Below are positions 49,624-57,820 of a DNA stretch of 64,000 bases, piece by piece (the first letter of the stretch is position 1; each line of letters opens with the position of its first letter). The stretch covers positions 1 to 64,000 of the forward strand of contig NZ_JACJUK010000001.1 of NCBI RefSeq assembly GCF_014235875.1. The letters are read 5' to 3'. Made by a program: the position numbers and the translations under genes. The stretch comes from Croceivirga lutea. Lineage in GTDB: Bacteria; Bacteroidota; Bacteroidia; Flavobacteriales; Flavobacteriaceae. A model generated the notes under the pieces. It was given only the letters and a program-made list of their open reading frames with translations, was not told where the DNA came from and did no database searches.

Positions 49624-50106
49624 TTAAAAAGTCTTAAACAAATCTTTATTATCTCGGATTCCTCTTTTTAAATTCTCGCATACGATTATGGTTTTATCAA
49701 TACGAGTTTGCGCATTTTTATGTCTACTAATGGCGTAGATAATGCTTCGTTGCTTTCCTTTAGTTAATTCTTCAAAAATTTGGTAGGCCTCATAGTCGCT
49801 CATTAAAACGGCTTCAAATTCCTCAGGAACTTCTACGCCATACTTTGAGGTATCTTCAAAAAATTGAAGTTGAAAATAATCATTAAGAAAAACACCCAGC
49901 TCTTTTTGTTTGGCCTTACTAAACATCATAATATAATTACCATGATATTTGGTTATTGCTGCATGAAAGGTTAATTCTTTATTTTCATATATGGCTTTGA
50001 CTACCACGCGTTTTTGACCCTTTTCTAAGAATGGATTTATAATATTTTCTGGTAAAACTATGGTATGAGAACCCTGAAGGCTAACTTCAAAAACTGAACT
50101 TTTCAT
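49624..50106 (-). CDS. DUF1905 + YdeI/OmdA-like protein
   Basis: 160 residues. The N-terminal half (1-95) is DUF1905-like (SHTIVLPENIINPFLEKGQKRVVVKA). The C-terminal half resembles the YdeI/OmpD-associated bacteriocin-protection domain (VPEEFEAVLMSDYEAYQIFEEL, SIIYAISRHKNAQTRIDKTI). The function is unknown. The start codon overlaps the stop of the upstream hydrolase-OsmC gene by 1 bp, so it is the last gene of a tightly coupled operon. Confidence 0.8.
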   Translation of the reverse strand: MKSSVFEVSLQGSHTIVLPENIINPFLEKGQKRVVVKAIYENKELTFHAAITKYHGNYIMMFSKAKQKELGVFLNDYFQLQFFEDTSKYGVEVPEEFEAVLMSDYEAYQIFEELTKGKQRSIIYAISRHKNAQTRIDKTIIVCENLKRGIRDNKDLFKTF

Positions 50107-51326
50107 TACTGTACTAGCTTGGTAACCACTTGAGTTTGGCTGTGCAGGGTTTTATGCACAGGGCATTTATCTGCAATTTCTAACAAGCGTTGTTTTTGTG
50201 TACTATCTAATATGCCTGTGAGTTTAATCTCACGTTCAAACGTATCTATTTTTAAAGATTGGTCTTCACAGTTTTCACAATCTACGGCATGACTTTTACT
50301 GTAAGAAGTATGTACCTCCACATTTTCTAGAGGCCATTTTTTACGTTTAGCATATAACTGAAGTGTCATTGCAGTACAAGCAGATAAACCTGCTGAAACA
50401 AATTCATAAGGTGAGGGGCCAAAATCTTTACCTCCAAAAGAATGGGGTTCATCAGCAATCATATGATGGCTACCAACTTTCATTTGCGTAGTAAAATCAT
50501 CTTCTTTATCCAGACTAGCCACAACATGATGCTCAGATTGTAACACAGTTGATTCATCTACAGAACTATTTAAATATCTATTTGCCCACGTAGCTATTAT
50601 TTGACCCACGTATAACGAGTCTTCTTGTTTCATTAATAAATGGTCGGCCCCATCTAAGGTTACAAAGCTTTTAGGATGATGTGCGGCTACATAAATTTCT
50701 TCTGCGTTTTTAATACCTACAATTGTATCTTGAGGTGAATGCATAATCAGCATTGCTTTTCTTAGATTTTTTACAGTTTCTGTTAAAGACTTGGTTTCTA
50801 AATCATCTAAGAATTGTTTTTTAATGGTAAAATCTCTACCACTTAAATTAACCACCGCCTTACCTGTAGTTTGAATAACTTCTAAATCACTTTTAAAAAG
50901 ATGTTTTACATGGTTTGTATTTGAAGGAGCACCAATAGTAGCAATAGCTTGTACAGAAGAAATTTTTTCAGCTGCAAAAATAACGGCTGCACCACCTAAA
51001 GAGTGCCCAATTAAAAGGGTAGGAGATTGGTGTGCTTTAGCCAAATAATCTGAAGCCGCTACTAAGTCTTCTACATTTCCAGAAAAATTAGTGTTCTCAA
51101 AATCACCTTCACTTTCACCAAGTCCAGTAAAATCAAACCGCAAAACACCAAAGCCATTTGCAGTTAATGCTTTTGCAATATTTCTAACGGCAGATAAATT
51201 TTTGGTACAGGTAAAACAATGGGCAAAAAGTGCAAAATTATGTGGCTTAGCATTGGCAGGTAATTCTAATTTACCTGCCAATGTTTGACCATCTTTATTC
51301 TTAAAGGATATTTTTTGAGAGTTCAT
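50106..51326 (-). CDS. Alpha/beta hydrolase-OsmC fusion protein
   Basis: 406 residues with two enzymatic-looking halves. Residues 1-255 are an alpha/beta hydrolase: FAHCFTCTKNLSAVRNIAKAL, nucleophile elbow LIGHSLGGAAV, and a late DGADHLL His. Residues 270-406 are OsmC/Ohr-like: FGPSPYEFVSAGLSACTAMTLQLYAKRK (with catalytic Cys), and a second Cys in IADKCPVHKTLHS. OsmC domains reduce organic hydroperoxides. This fusion is known in several phyla. It lies within a four-gene run in which each start overlaps the previous stop by 1 bp. Confidence 0.9.
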   Translation of the reverse strand: MNSQKISFKNKDGQTLAGKLELPANAKPHNFALFAHCFTCTKNLSAVRNIAKALTANGFGVLRFDFTGLGESEGDFENTNFSGNVEDLVAASDYLAKAHQSPTLLIGHSLGGAAVIFAAEKISSVQAIATIGAPSNTNHVKHLFKSDLEVIQTTGKAVVNLSGRDFTIKKQFLDDLETKSLTETVKNLRKAMLIMHSPQDTIVGIKNAEEIYVAAHHPKSFVTLDGADHLLMKQEDSLYVGQIIATWANRYLNSSVDESTVLQSEHHVVASLDKEDDFTTQMKVGSHHMIADEPHSFGGKDFGPSPYEFVSAGLSACTAMTLQLYAKRKKWPLENVEVHTSYSKSHAVDCENCEDQSLKIDTFEREIKLTGILDSTQKQRLLEIADKCPVHKTLHSQTQVVTKLVQ

Positions 51327-52027
51327 TATTTCTTTTTGAATACACCTCTTAAGTCGGGATTGTAAAAGAAACCTATCTGATATCTGTTAAAAACAGCGTT
51401 TGAGAACTGATTTCTCAACCACCCTAATTGCAAACTACTGTTCTCGGTTATATGAACACCCAAAGCTCCATAAAGTCTATTTTGTCCAAATAAATTGTCT
51501 TGTAGATTTATGAATAGTTCATCATAAAAATTTAGAAAGAAAGTATTTGTTAACGGCAAAGTTAGTTGAAGTCTGTAGCGAGCTCTGTGTTCTGTACTTT
51601 TAGAATAGAATGGACTATTTTCATTTTCCACTTCTATAAATCGTTGTTCTAATCGATATCTATGTTCAAACAAAAATTCCCACACCTTATTTTTTAAAAT
51701 GAATTGTTGAAAAATTCGATTTTCAGAAATTTTATTAACCTCACTTTCAAAACCTTCAAAAGTGGGGTCTGTATCAACAAAAGCATAACCGATTGTGGCT
51801 ATTGCGTTATCGTTGATATGGTAATTTGCGCCTGTTCGTAATAATAACTGATTAAAATTCTTACTAGTTTCAAAATACCTGAACTGCGCTTCGGTATGTA
51901 GGCTCCATTTTTCGGCAATCTTATTCATGCCAAAATACATATACCAGATACCATTTTCACCTTCTCCAGGTTGTTGGGCGTTTACTGCTAATGAAATTAG
52001 AAAAAGGGAAATAAAAAGTTTCTTCAT
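51326..52027 (-). CDS. DUF2490 outer-membrane beta-barrel-like protein
   Basis: 233 residues. A signal peptide (MKKLFISLFLISLAVNAQ) is followed by strands with alternating hydrophobic residues: GIWYMYFGMNKIAEKWSLHTEAQFRYFE, LLLRTGANYHI, FLFEHRYRLEQRFI, RARYRLQLTLPL and LGWLRNQFSNAVFNRYQIGFFYN. This matches DUF2490, a predicted small outer-membrane barrel. The start overlaps the stop of the BNR-repeat gene by 1 bp, as do its neighbours. Confidence 0.85.
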   Translation of the reverse strand: MKKLFISLFLISLAVNAQQPGEGENGIWYMYFGMNKIAEKWSLHTEAQFRYFETSKNFNQLLLRTGANYHINDNAIATIGYAFVDTDPTFEGFESEVNKISENRIFQQFILKNKVWEFLFEHRYRLEQRFIEVENENSPFYSKSTEHRARYRLQLTLPLTNTFFLNFYDELFINLQDNLFGQNRLYGALGVHITENSSLQLGWLRNQFSNAVFNRYQIGFFYNPDLRGVFKKK

Positions 52028-55000
52028 TAATCTAAAGTAAAAGTTTTGGTTTTCTTGAAAGGTGAAAGGTCTAAGCTTTCAATGGTGTTTTGATATGGTT
52101 TCCAATCTTCGGTAAAGAACATATTGGTTTTTTCTAGTGCCATTTTTAGCTCGTCTTCAGCAAACTTAATTAGTTGATTCTCTGTAGTTGTAAGTCCGGT
52201 TTTTCTAGTATATACATATCTAGATGCGGTACCTATACGTTGCATAACCGTAATTTCTGGGTTTCTAGTAATACCTTGTCTTTTATCTTCTTTACCTAGA
52301 TACAAAGCAATCACAGAATCAATTTTCTTTACAATAGCCTTAGATGCTTCTATTTGCTCTTTGTAGTTATCTTCATCTAAATCTTTCATTTCTTTTTGAA
52401 ACTTATTGGCTAAATCTTTGCTCTCTACTAGTTGTTTTACTGCATCAGCCGCAGTCTGTGAATAGCTTTGGAGCTTTTTACCAGCAGCATAGACTTCATT
52501 TAAAGCTGAGGTATTCACATCTATTCTTGGGTCTGTTTTAACATTAACCGTAGTGGAATCTGTGCTATCACCAAAACTAACTACTACTTTATACGTTCCT
52601 GATTTTACAGACACTCCACCGCGTTCTCTAGTATTCTTACTGATTTTGCGAGAAGGTCTATCAGCACCTTTTTCATCCATCCTCCAATAAATTCTATGAA
52701 ATCCTTTTTTTTCTGGAGTTTTATATTTTAATGTTCGAATTAATTGGTCACCATTATAAAAATCAAATTGAATTGAATCCTTCTTTTGAACGCCTGTTAA
52801 TTTTTCTTTTGATTCTGCATTTGTTTCTTCAGATTCTTCTTCTTTTTTCTCAGTAGCCGAGTTCTTAGCTACATCTTTCTTACCTTCTTTTAAATAATAG
52901 GTAATCATAGCTCCTGCCTTTTTGTTTTCTGCATTGTACAAGGCATCACCTCCAAATCTGCTACCTGTAGGTTGCTGATATGCTGCTAAATATGCATCAG
53001 GAGTATCAAAAAGAGCAATTTCTTTTTGCAGAACAGCCATATTCGCGGCTATTTCTCGTAGAGGACGAATATCATCTAAAACCCATGCGGCTCTACCAAA
53101 TGTACCAATTACCAAATCTTGCTCTCTTGGATGAATAGCCAAATCTTTTGTAGAAACCGTTGGATAGCCTTCCTTCCATTTTTGCCATTTTTCACCCGCA
53201 TCAAATGATATATATAAACCATCATCTGTACCTAAAAAAACTAGATTAGGATTTTCAGGGTCTTCAATTATAGAAAGGGTATAGCTTTCTACATCATCGG
53301 CATCAACAATACGTGTCCAGGTTTTACCATAATCTTTTGTTCTGTAAGCATATGGTGTATAATTAAATCTTCTATAATCATTCGCAATTAATAATGCTTC
53401 ACCACGATTTTTTTGAGACGCTTTAATTTGAGGAATCCAACTACCTTTTGGTAATCCTTTAATATTGGCTGTAACTTCAGTCCAAGACTCACCACCATTT
53501 TGCGTGTAATGTACACGACCATCGTCTGTGCCAACCCAAAGCATATTTGGTTCAACAACAGAAGGTTCTATAACCAAAATAGTACAGTGGTTTTCAGCCC
53601 CTGTAGCATCCATTGTTAAACCGCCACTCTCACTTTGTTTTTGTTTCTCGGGGTCGTTTGTTGTTAAATCTGGAGAAATTACTTTCCAGGTTAACCCTTT
53701 ATCTGTTGATTTATGTACAAATTGACTTCCGAAATACACAGTAGAATTATTGAAAGGGTCTTGGCCAATACCAGCATTCCAGTTAAAACGAAGCTTGGTT
53801 TCAGCATCTGGTGGGGTAGGGCGTACAATGTAATTATTCCCTGTTTTCCAATCGTATCTAGATACAAATCCTTGTTGACTCATGGCATAGCCATACTGAC
53901 TGTTATCTAAATCAGGTACCACATCAAACCCATCACCAAAAGCAATTTCTTGCCAGTAACTGTTACGAATACCTTGTGCTTTCCATACATAAGCAGGGCC
54001 TCTCCAAGAACCATTATCTTGCATGCCTCCATAAACATTGTACGGATATTCGTTATCAACACTAATATGATAAAATTGTGCTACAGGTAAATTGCCTATA
54101 AACCGCCAAGACTTACCACCATCTTTAGAAATGTTTAATCCACCATCATTACCATCAATCATAAATTGACCGTCTTCTGGATGTATCCAAAACGCATGAT
54201 GGTCTGGATGTACACCGTTATCTACACCATAAGCGGGCATTAATTCTTTAAAACTTTTTCCGCCATCTTCTGATACATTAACATAGGTAAAAACAGAAAT
54301 AACACGATTTTCATTTTCAGGGTCTACCCTAATGTCTGAGTAGTAGAATGGTCTGTTTCCGATATCATTTTTATCATTGATTTTTGACCATTTAAAACCA
54401 CCATCTATTGATTTGTACAATGCATTTTTTTTAGCTTCAATTAGCGCATAAATCACATTAGGTTTGTTTTTGGCCATGGCTATTCCTATTCTTCCCAATT
54501 CCCCTTTTGGTAGGCCATCTTCATTAGAAAGTTTTTTCCAATTATCACCACCATCATGAGTCATATATAGGCCACTACCTTTACCCCCAGATTTAAAAAA
54601 CCACGGGTCTCTTTTATGTTCCCAAAGCGCCACAAGAAGCTTATTAGGGTTGGTAGGGTCTATAACCATATCTGCAACACCTGTTTTGTTATTTGCAAAT
54701 AGAATTTTGTTCCATGTTTTACCACCATCTGTGGTTTTAAAGACACCACGTTCTGGATGTTCTCCCCAAGGTGAGCCAATGGCCCCAACATAAACAACAT
54801 CAGGGTTGGTAGGGTCAATAATAACTCTATGGATATGACGGGTTTTTTCTAAGCCCATACTTTTCCAGGTTTTACCACCGTCTAGAGACTTGTAAATACC
54901 ATAACCTCCATTTAAACTATTTCTTGGGTTACCTTCTCCAGTTCCTACCCAAATCACAGAAGGATTAGATTGTTGAATTGCTACAGCACCAATAGAAGCA

Positions 55001-55251
55001 GTTACCTCTTTGTCGAAAATAGGTTCCCATTTAATACCACCAGAAGTAGATTTCCAGAGGCCACCAGAAGCGGTACCAACATACATAATATCTGGATTAT
55101 TGGTTACCACATCTATTGCAGTAACCCGCCCGCTCATACCAGCAGGGCCAATGTTTCTTGGTTTTAAATCTTGAACCAAATCCATTGAAAATTCTTGGCA
55201 ATACAATGCCGTAGATGCAACTAGCATCAAGAAGAGTAGTAATTTTTTCAT
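52027..55251 (-). CDS. Large secreted BNR/sortilin-like repeat protein
   Basis: 1074 residues. A signal peptide (LLLFLMLVASTALYC) leads into a beta-propeller with many BNR/Asp-box repeats (S/T-x-D-x-G-x-T-W): SLDGGKTWKS, TTDGGKTWNK, THDGGDNWKK, SIDGGFKWSK, SKDGGKSWRF, STDKGLTWKV, TQNGGESWTE and TKDYGKTWTR. It resembles VPS10/sortilin-type propellers, often misannotated as glycosyl hydrolases. The last third (about 790-1074) is a different helical and beta region with a Lys/Glu-rich linker. It is the first gene of the four-gene operon. Function unknown; possibly peptide- or glycan-binding. Confidence 0.88.
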   Translation of the reverse strand: MKKLLLFLMLVASTALYCQEFSMDLVQDLKPRNIGPAGMSGRVTAIDVVTNNPDIMYVGTASGGLWKSTSGGIKWEPIFDKEVTASIGAVAIQQSNPSVIWVGTGEGNPRNSLNGGYGIYKSLDGGKTWKSMGLEKTRHIHRVIIDPTNPDVVYVGAIGSPWGEHPERGVFKTTDGGKTWNKILFANNKTGVADMVIDPTNPNKLLVALWEHKRDPWFFKSGGKGSGLYMTHDGGDNWKKLSNEDGLPKGELGRIGIAMAKNKPNVIYALIEAKKNALYKSIDGGFKWSKINDKNDIGNRPFYYSDIRVDPENENRVISVFTYVNVSEDGGKSFKELMPAYGVDNGVHPDHHAFWIHPEDGQFMIDGNDGGLNISKDGGKSWRFIGNLPVAQFYHISVDNEYPYNVYGGMQDNGSWRGPAYVWKAQGIRNSYWQEIAFGDGFDVVPDLDNSQYGYAMSQQGFVSRYDWKTGNNYIVRPTPPDAETKLRFNWNAGIGQDPFNNSTVYFGSQFVHKSTDKGLTWKVISPDLTTNDPEKQKQSESGGLTMDATGAENHCTILVIEPSVVEPNMLWVGTDDGRVHYTQNGGESWTEVTANIKGLPKGSWIPQIKASQKNRGEALLIANDYRRFNYTPYAYRTKDYGKTWTRIVDADDVESYTLSIIEDPENPNLVFLGTDDGLYISFDAGEKWQKWKEGYPTVSTKDLAIHPREQDLVIGTFGRAAWVLDDIRPLREIAANMAVLQKEIALFDTPDAYLAAYQQPTGSRFGGDALYNAENKKAGAMITYYLKEGKKDVAKNSATEKKEEESEETNAESKEKLTGVQKKDSIQFDFYNGDQLIRTLKYKTPEKKGFHRIYWRMDEKGADRPSRKISKNTRERGGVSVKSGTYKVVVSFGDSTDSTTVNVKTDPRIDVNTSALNEVYAAGKKLQSYSQTAADAVKQLVESKDLANKFQKEMKDLDEDNYKEQIEASKAIVKKIDSVIALYLGKEDKRQGITRNPEITVMQRIGTASRYVYTRKTGLTTTENQLIKFAEDELKMALEKTNMFFTEDWKPYQNTIESLDLSPFKKTKTFTLD

Positions 55252-55390
55252 TTGTGAGTTGAATTAGTTGCCTAAAGATAAAGAATTGGTAAAGCTAGTT
55301 TCTTAACATGATGTTAACGCCTAAATTAGATTCAGCAACGGCAGTTGGAATTGTATAATTATGTAGCTTTAGAAAAACTGAACTAAAATC

Positions 55391-56239
55391 ATGATTACGA
55401 AACAACGTCAATTCACCTTACTAGTTATAATAGTTTTTATAACAAGTGTGTTAAGTGCTCAAAGAGCTGCAGAAAAGCCTTTTGACTTAGAAAACGATTT
55501 GTTGCTATTGCATTATGATTTTAAAACTGATGTTGATGATTTGCATTCAGCGGCCGCTTTTGCAACTTTAGCCAATACCAAAGCATTTAGTGGTGTTAAT
55601 TTCCATGCTGTTTCTGGTACTTACGGCATGCAAGCAGGCCTGTACGTTCCGCCAAATAAGCTTTGCAAATTGGCATTTGGAACTAATTGGAGTGATGCTG
55701 ATGCTGATTTTGAAAACGCAGTTAATGAAGTTACCACAAAGGCAATAGCTATTATTAAAAATGGAGGTGCTATATGGATTGCAGAAGGTGGGCAGTCTGA
55801 TTTTTCAGCCGCCCTGTTGAAAGCAATAAAAAAACAATTACCCCAATTTGAATCACAAAAACGCTATCATGTAGTGCAACATTCTGATTGGAATGAGGAG
55901 ACGACAACACCGTCTAGTTTATCCTATGTAAAATCGAATGCGCATTACCAAAAAATACCAGATGGTAACGCCACCGGTAACGGTACTCCTGGTTTTAGAG
56001 CAGATGATAATATCACCTTAGAATTGTTTCTAAATGCAAAGATGTTACCAATTTGGCAGTTAGCTATTGCTTTAGCAAATGCTTATAATGGCGAAGAGGG
56101 CAGGTATTTAAACACATCAATGAAAGCTGGAGGTTTAGATTTTTCTGACTTTTCTGAAGTCTGTTGGATTTTGGGTATTTCGGAATTTAAAGACCAAACC
56201 GATTATTTTAAATGGGTAAAGGTGAATACCAACCAATAA
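55391..56239 (+). CDS. Secreted nucleoside-hydrolase-like protein
   Basis: 282 residues. The signal peptide ends SVLSAQ. The mature N-terminus LLLLHYDFKTDVDDLHSAAAFATL resembles the DxDxxxDD calcium motif of nucleoside hydrolases, and a late FRADDNITLELF may supply another Asp. The overall similarity to that fold is plausible but not certain. It lies 72 bp upstream of an MFS transporter on the same strand, so a hydrolyse-then-import pair is conceivable. Confidence 0.5.
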   Translation: MITKQRQFTLLVIIVFITSVLSAQRAAEKPFDLENDLLLLHYDFKTDVDDLHSAAAFATLANTKAFSGVNFHAVSGTYGMQAGLYVPPNKLCKLAFGTNWSDADADFENAVNEVTTKAIAIIKNGGAIWIAEGGQSDFSAALLKAIKKQLPQFESQKRYHVVQHSDWNEETTTPSSLSYVKSNAHYQKIPDGNATGNGTPGFRADDNITLELFLNAKMLPIWQLAIALANAYNGEEGRYLNTSMKAGGLDFSDFSEVCWILGISEFKDQTDYFKWVKVNTNQ

Positions 56240-56311
56240 AAATTAGATACAAATTACAATTTTGCAATTCTGAAGATTTTTCGGGATTTTTAGACCAACC
56301 AACCCAACATT

Positions 56312-57565
56312 TTGAAAGAAAACAAACCCAGCTGGCTCTATTTACTACTACTTATTTTATCTGGTGAAGCCATTTTTATTTTACCATTTGTTTTACCCAG
56401 AATTTTTAGACCAACCGTTTTAGATGTTTTAGAATTAGATAATGTACAATTAGGGTTGTGCTTTTCGGTTTATGGTTTGGTAGCTATGGTTTCTTATTTA
56501 TTTGGAGGCCCAATTGCCGACAAATATCAACCTCGAAAATTAATTGCAATAGCACTTTGGTTAACTGCTTTGGGTGGTTTTGTATTTGCGCAATACCCAA
56601 AATTATATGTTTTACAACTACTTTATGGCTGGTGGGGTTTTACAACAATATTTTTGTTTTGGGCTCCAATGATTAAAGCAACTAGAATTTGGGGCGGGGT
56701 AGAAGCTCAAGGTAAAGCATTTGGTTTTTTAGACGGCGGTAGAGGGCTTACCGGTGCATTATTTGGACTATTAGGGGTAATTATTTTTGCCTTCTTTTTA
56801 TATGAAGAGCCTACAACGGCATCTCTAGAAGACCGCAAACAAGCCTTTACTTATGTAATTTACAGTGCCTCAATAATAATCATAGTTGTGGGAATCTTGG
56901 TTTGGTTATTTATGAAATCACCTGTAGCTCAAGAAAAGGAGGTCTTAGAAAAAATTACATGGCAACAATTGAAAGAAGTATTAAAACTGCCAGCCGTTTG
57001 GTTATTAATGATTATAATTCTATGCGGTTATGTTGGGTATAAAATAACAGATATTATATCGCAATATGCAGAAGAAGTAATGTTGTATAACCAAGTTGAG
57101 TCTGCCAAAGTGGGAACACTTTTACAATTTTTAAGACCAACTACCGGCATTCTTATAGGCTTTTTCGCTGACCGTTTTAAAATAACATGGTTGTTATTTT
57201 TAAGTTTTATAATTACATTTTTTGGAGGAATATTATTTGCGACGGGAATAATTAGCCCTTCAACCACAATTTTATTCTTCTTTTCTGTAATTGTAATTGC
57301 AGCAGGTGTTTACGCCACAAGAGCATTGTATTTTGGGGTTATGCAAGTTGGTAAAATACCCTTAGCATTAACAGGAACGGCCGTTGGGCTTATTTCTCTA
57401 ATTGGATACACACCTGATGTTTTTGCTGGACCAGCATATGGTATGCTATTAGACGCTCACCCTGGGGAGGAAATAGGGCATCAATATGTGTTTTTAATGT
57501 TAAGTGCGTTTGCGTTTATTGGCGCAATAGCTTCTTTATTATACCATCGTAAGTACGCAGTTTAG
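56312..57565 (+). CDS. Major facilitator superfamily transporter
   Basis: 417 residues, TTG start at 56312. Twelve hydrophobic segments are visible, with the MFS loop 2-3 motif GGPIADKYQPRKLIA and a mid-protein cytoplasmic loop (EKEVLEKITWQQLKEVLKLP). The second half repeats the pattern (GILIGFFADRFKITWL). The family and substrate are not clear; sugar or nucleoside transport would fit its neighbour. It probably shares a transcript with the upstream secreted protein. Confidence 0.88.
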   Translation: MKENKPSWLYLLLLILSGEAIFILPFVLPRIFRPTVLDVLELDNVQLGLCFSVYGLVAMVSYLFGGPIADKYQPRKLIAIALWLTALGGFVFAQYPKLYVLQLLYGWWGFTTIFLFWAPMIKATRIWGGVEAQGKAFGFLDGGRGLTGALFGLLGVIIFAFFLYEEPTTASLEDRKQAFTYVIYSASIIIIVVGILVWLFMKSPVAQEKEVLEKITWQQLKEVLKLPAVWLLMIIILCGYVGYKITDIISQYAEEVMLYNQVESAKVGTLLQFLRPTTGILIGFFADRFKITWLLFLSFIITFFGGILFATGIISPSTTILFFFSVIVIAAGVYATRALYFGVMQVGKIPLALTGTAVGLISLIGYTPDVFAGPAYGMLLDAHPGEEIGHQYVFLMLSAFAFIGAIASLLYHRKYAV

Positions 57566-57720
57566 AACGCGTAGAACCTTGATTACGGTATCAAATATTT
57601 TTGAAGGTTACTTCATAAACGAGATAATGGTTATTCGTATAGTTTAAAATGAATGCAGAATATTTATTTGAATACGAGATGATTCGTACATTTATTTTCT
57701 CAATTTGAGACAATAGAAAT

Positions 57721-57774
57721 GGGTAATTACCAAAATTGTAATTATCTTACCCAAAATTCGGTATTTTACCGAAT
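57721..57774 (+). promoter_or_regulatory. Two dyads in the leader of the ThuA/dehydrogenase gene
   Basis: GGGTAA...TTACCC (57721-57726 and 57747-57752) with a nested TTAC/GTAA pair, and a perfect hairpin ATTCGGTA-TTT-TACCGAAT (57756-57774). They lie 47-100 bp before the true start. They may be operators or a structured leader; there is no T-run, so they are not a standard terminator. Confidence 0.4.
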
Positions 57775-57820
57775 AGAAAAACTAAACTTTACGAATTCTA
57801 CAATTTTATTACTTCCTAAC

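Noticed and set aside
52027-55251. True glycoside hydrolase
   Set aside because: The sequence shows Asp-box propeller repeats without glycosidase catalytic motifs; such proteins are often mislabelled.
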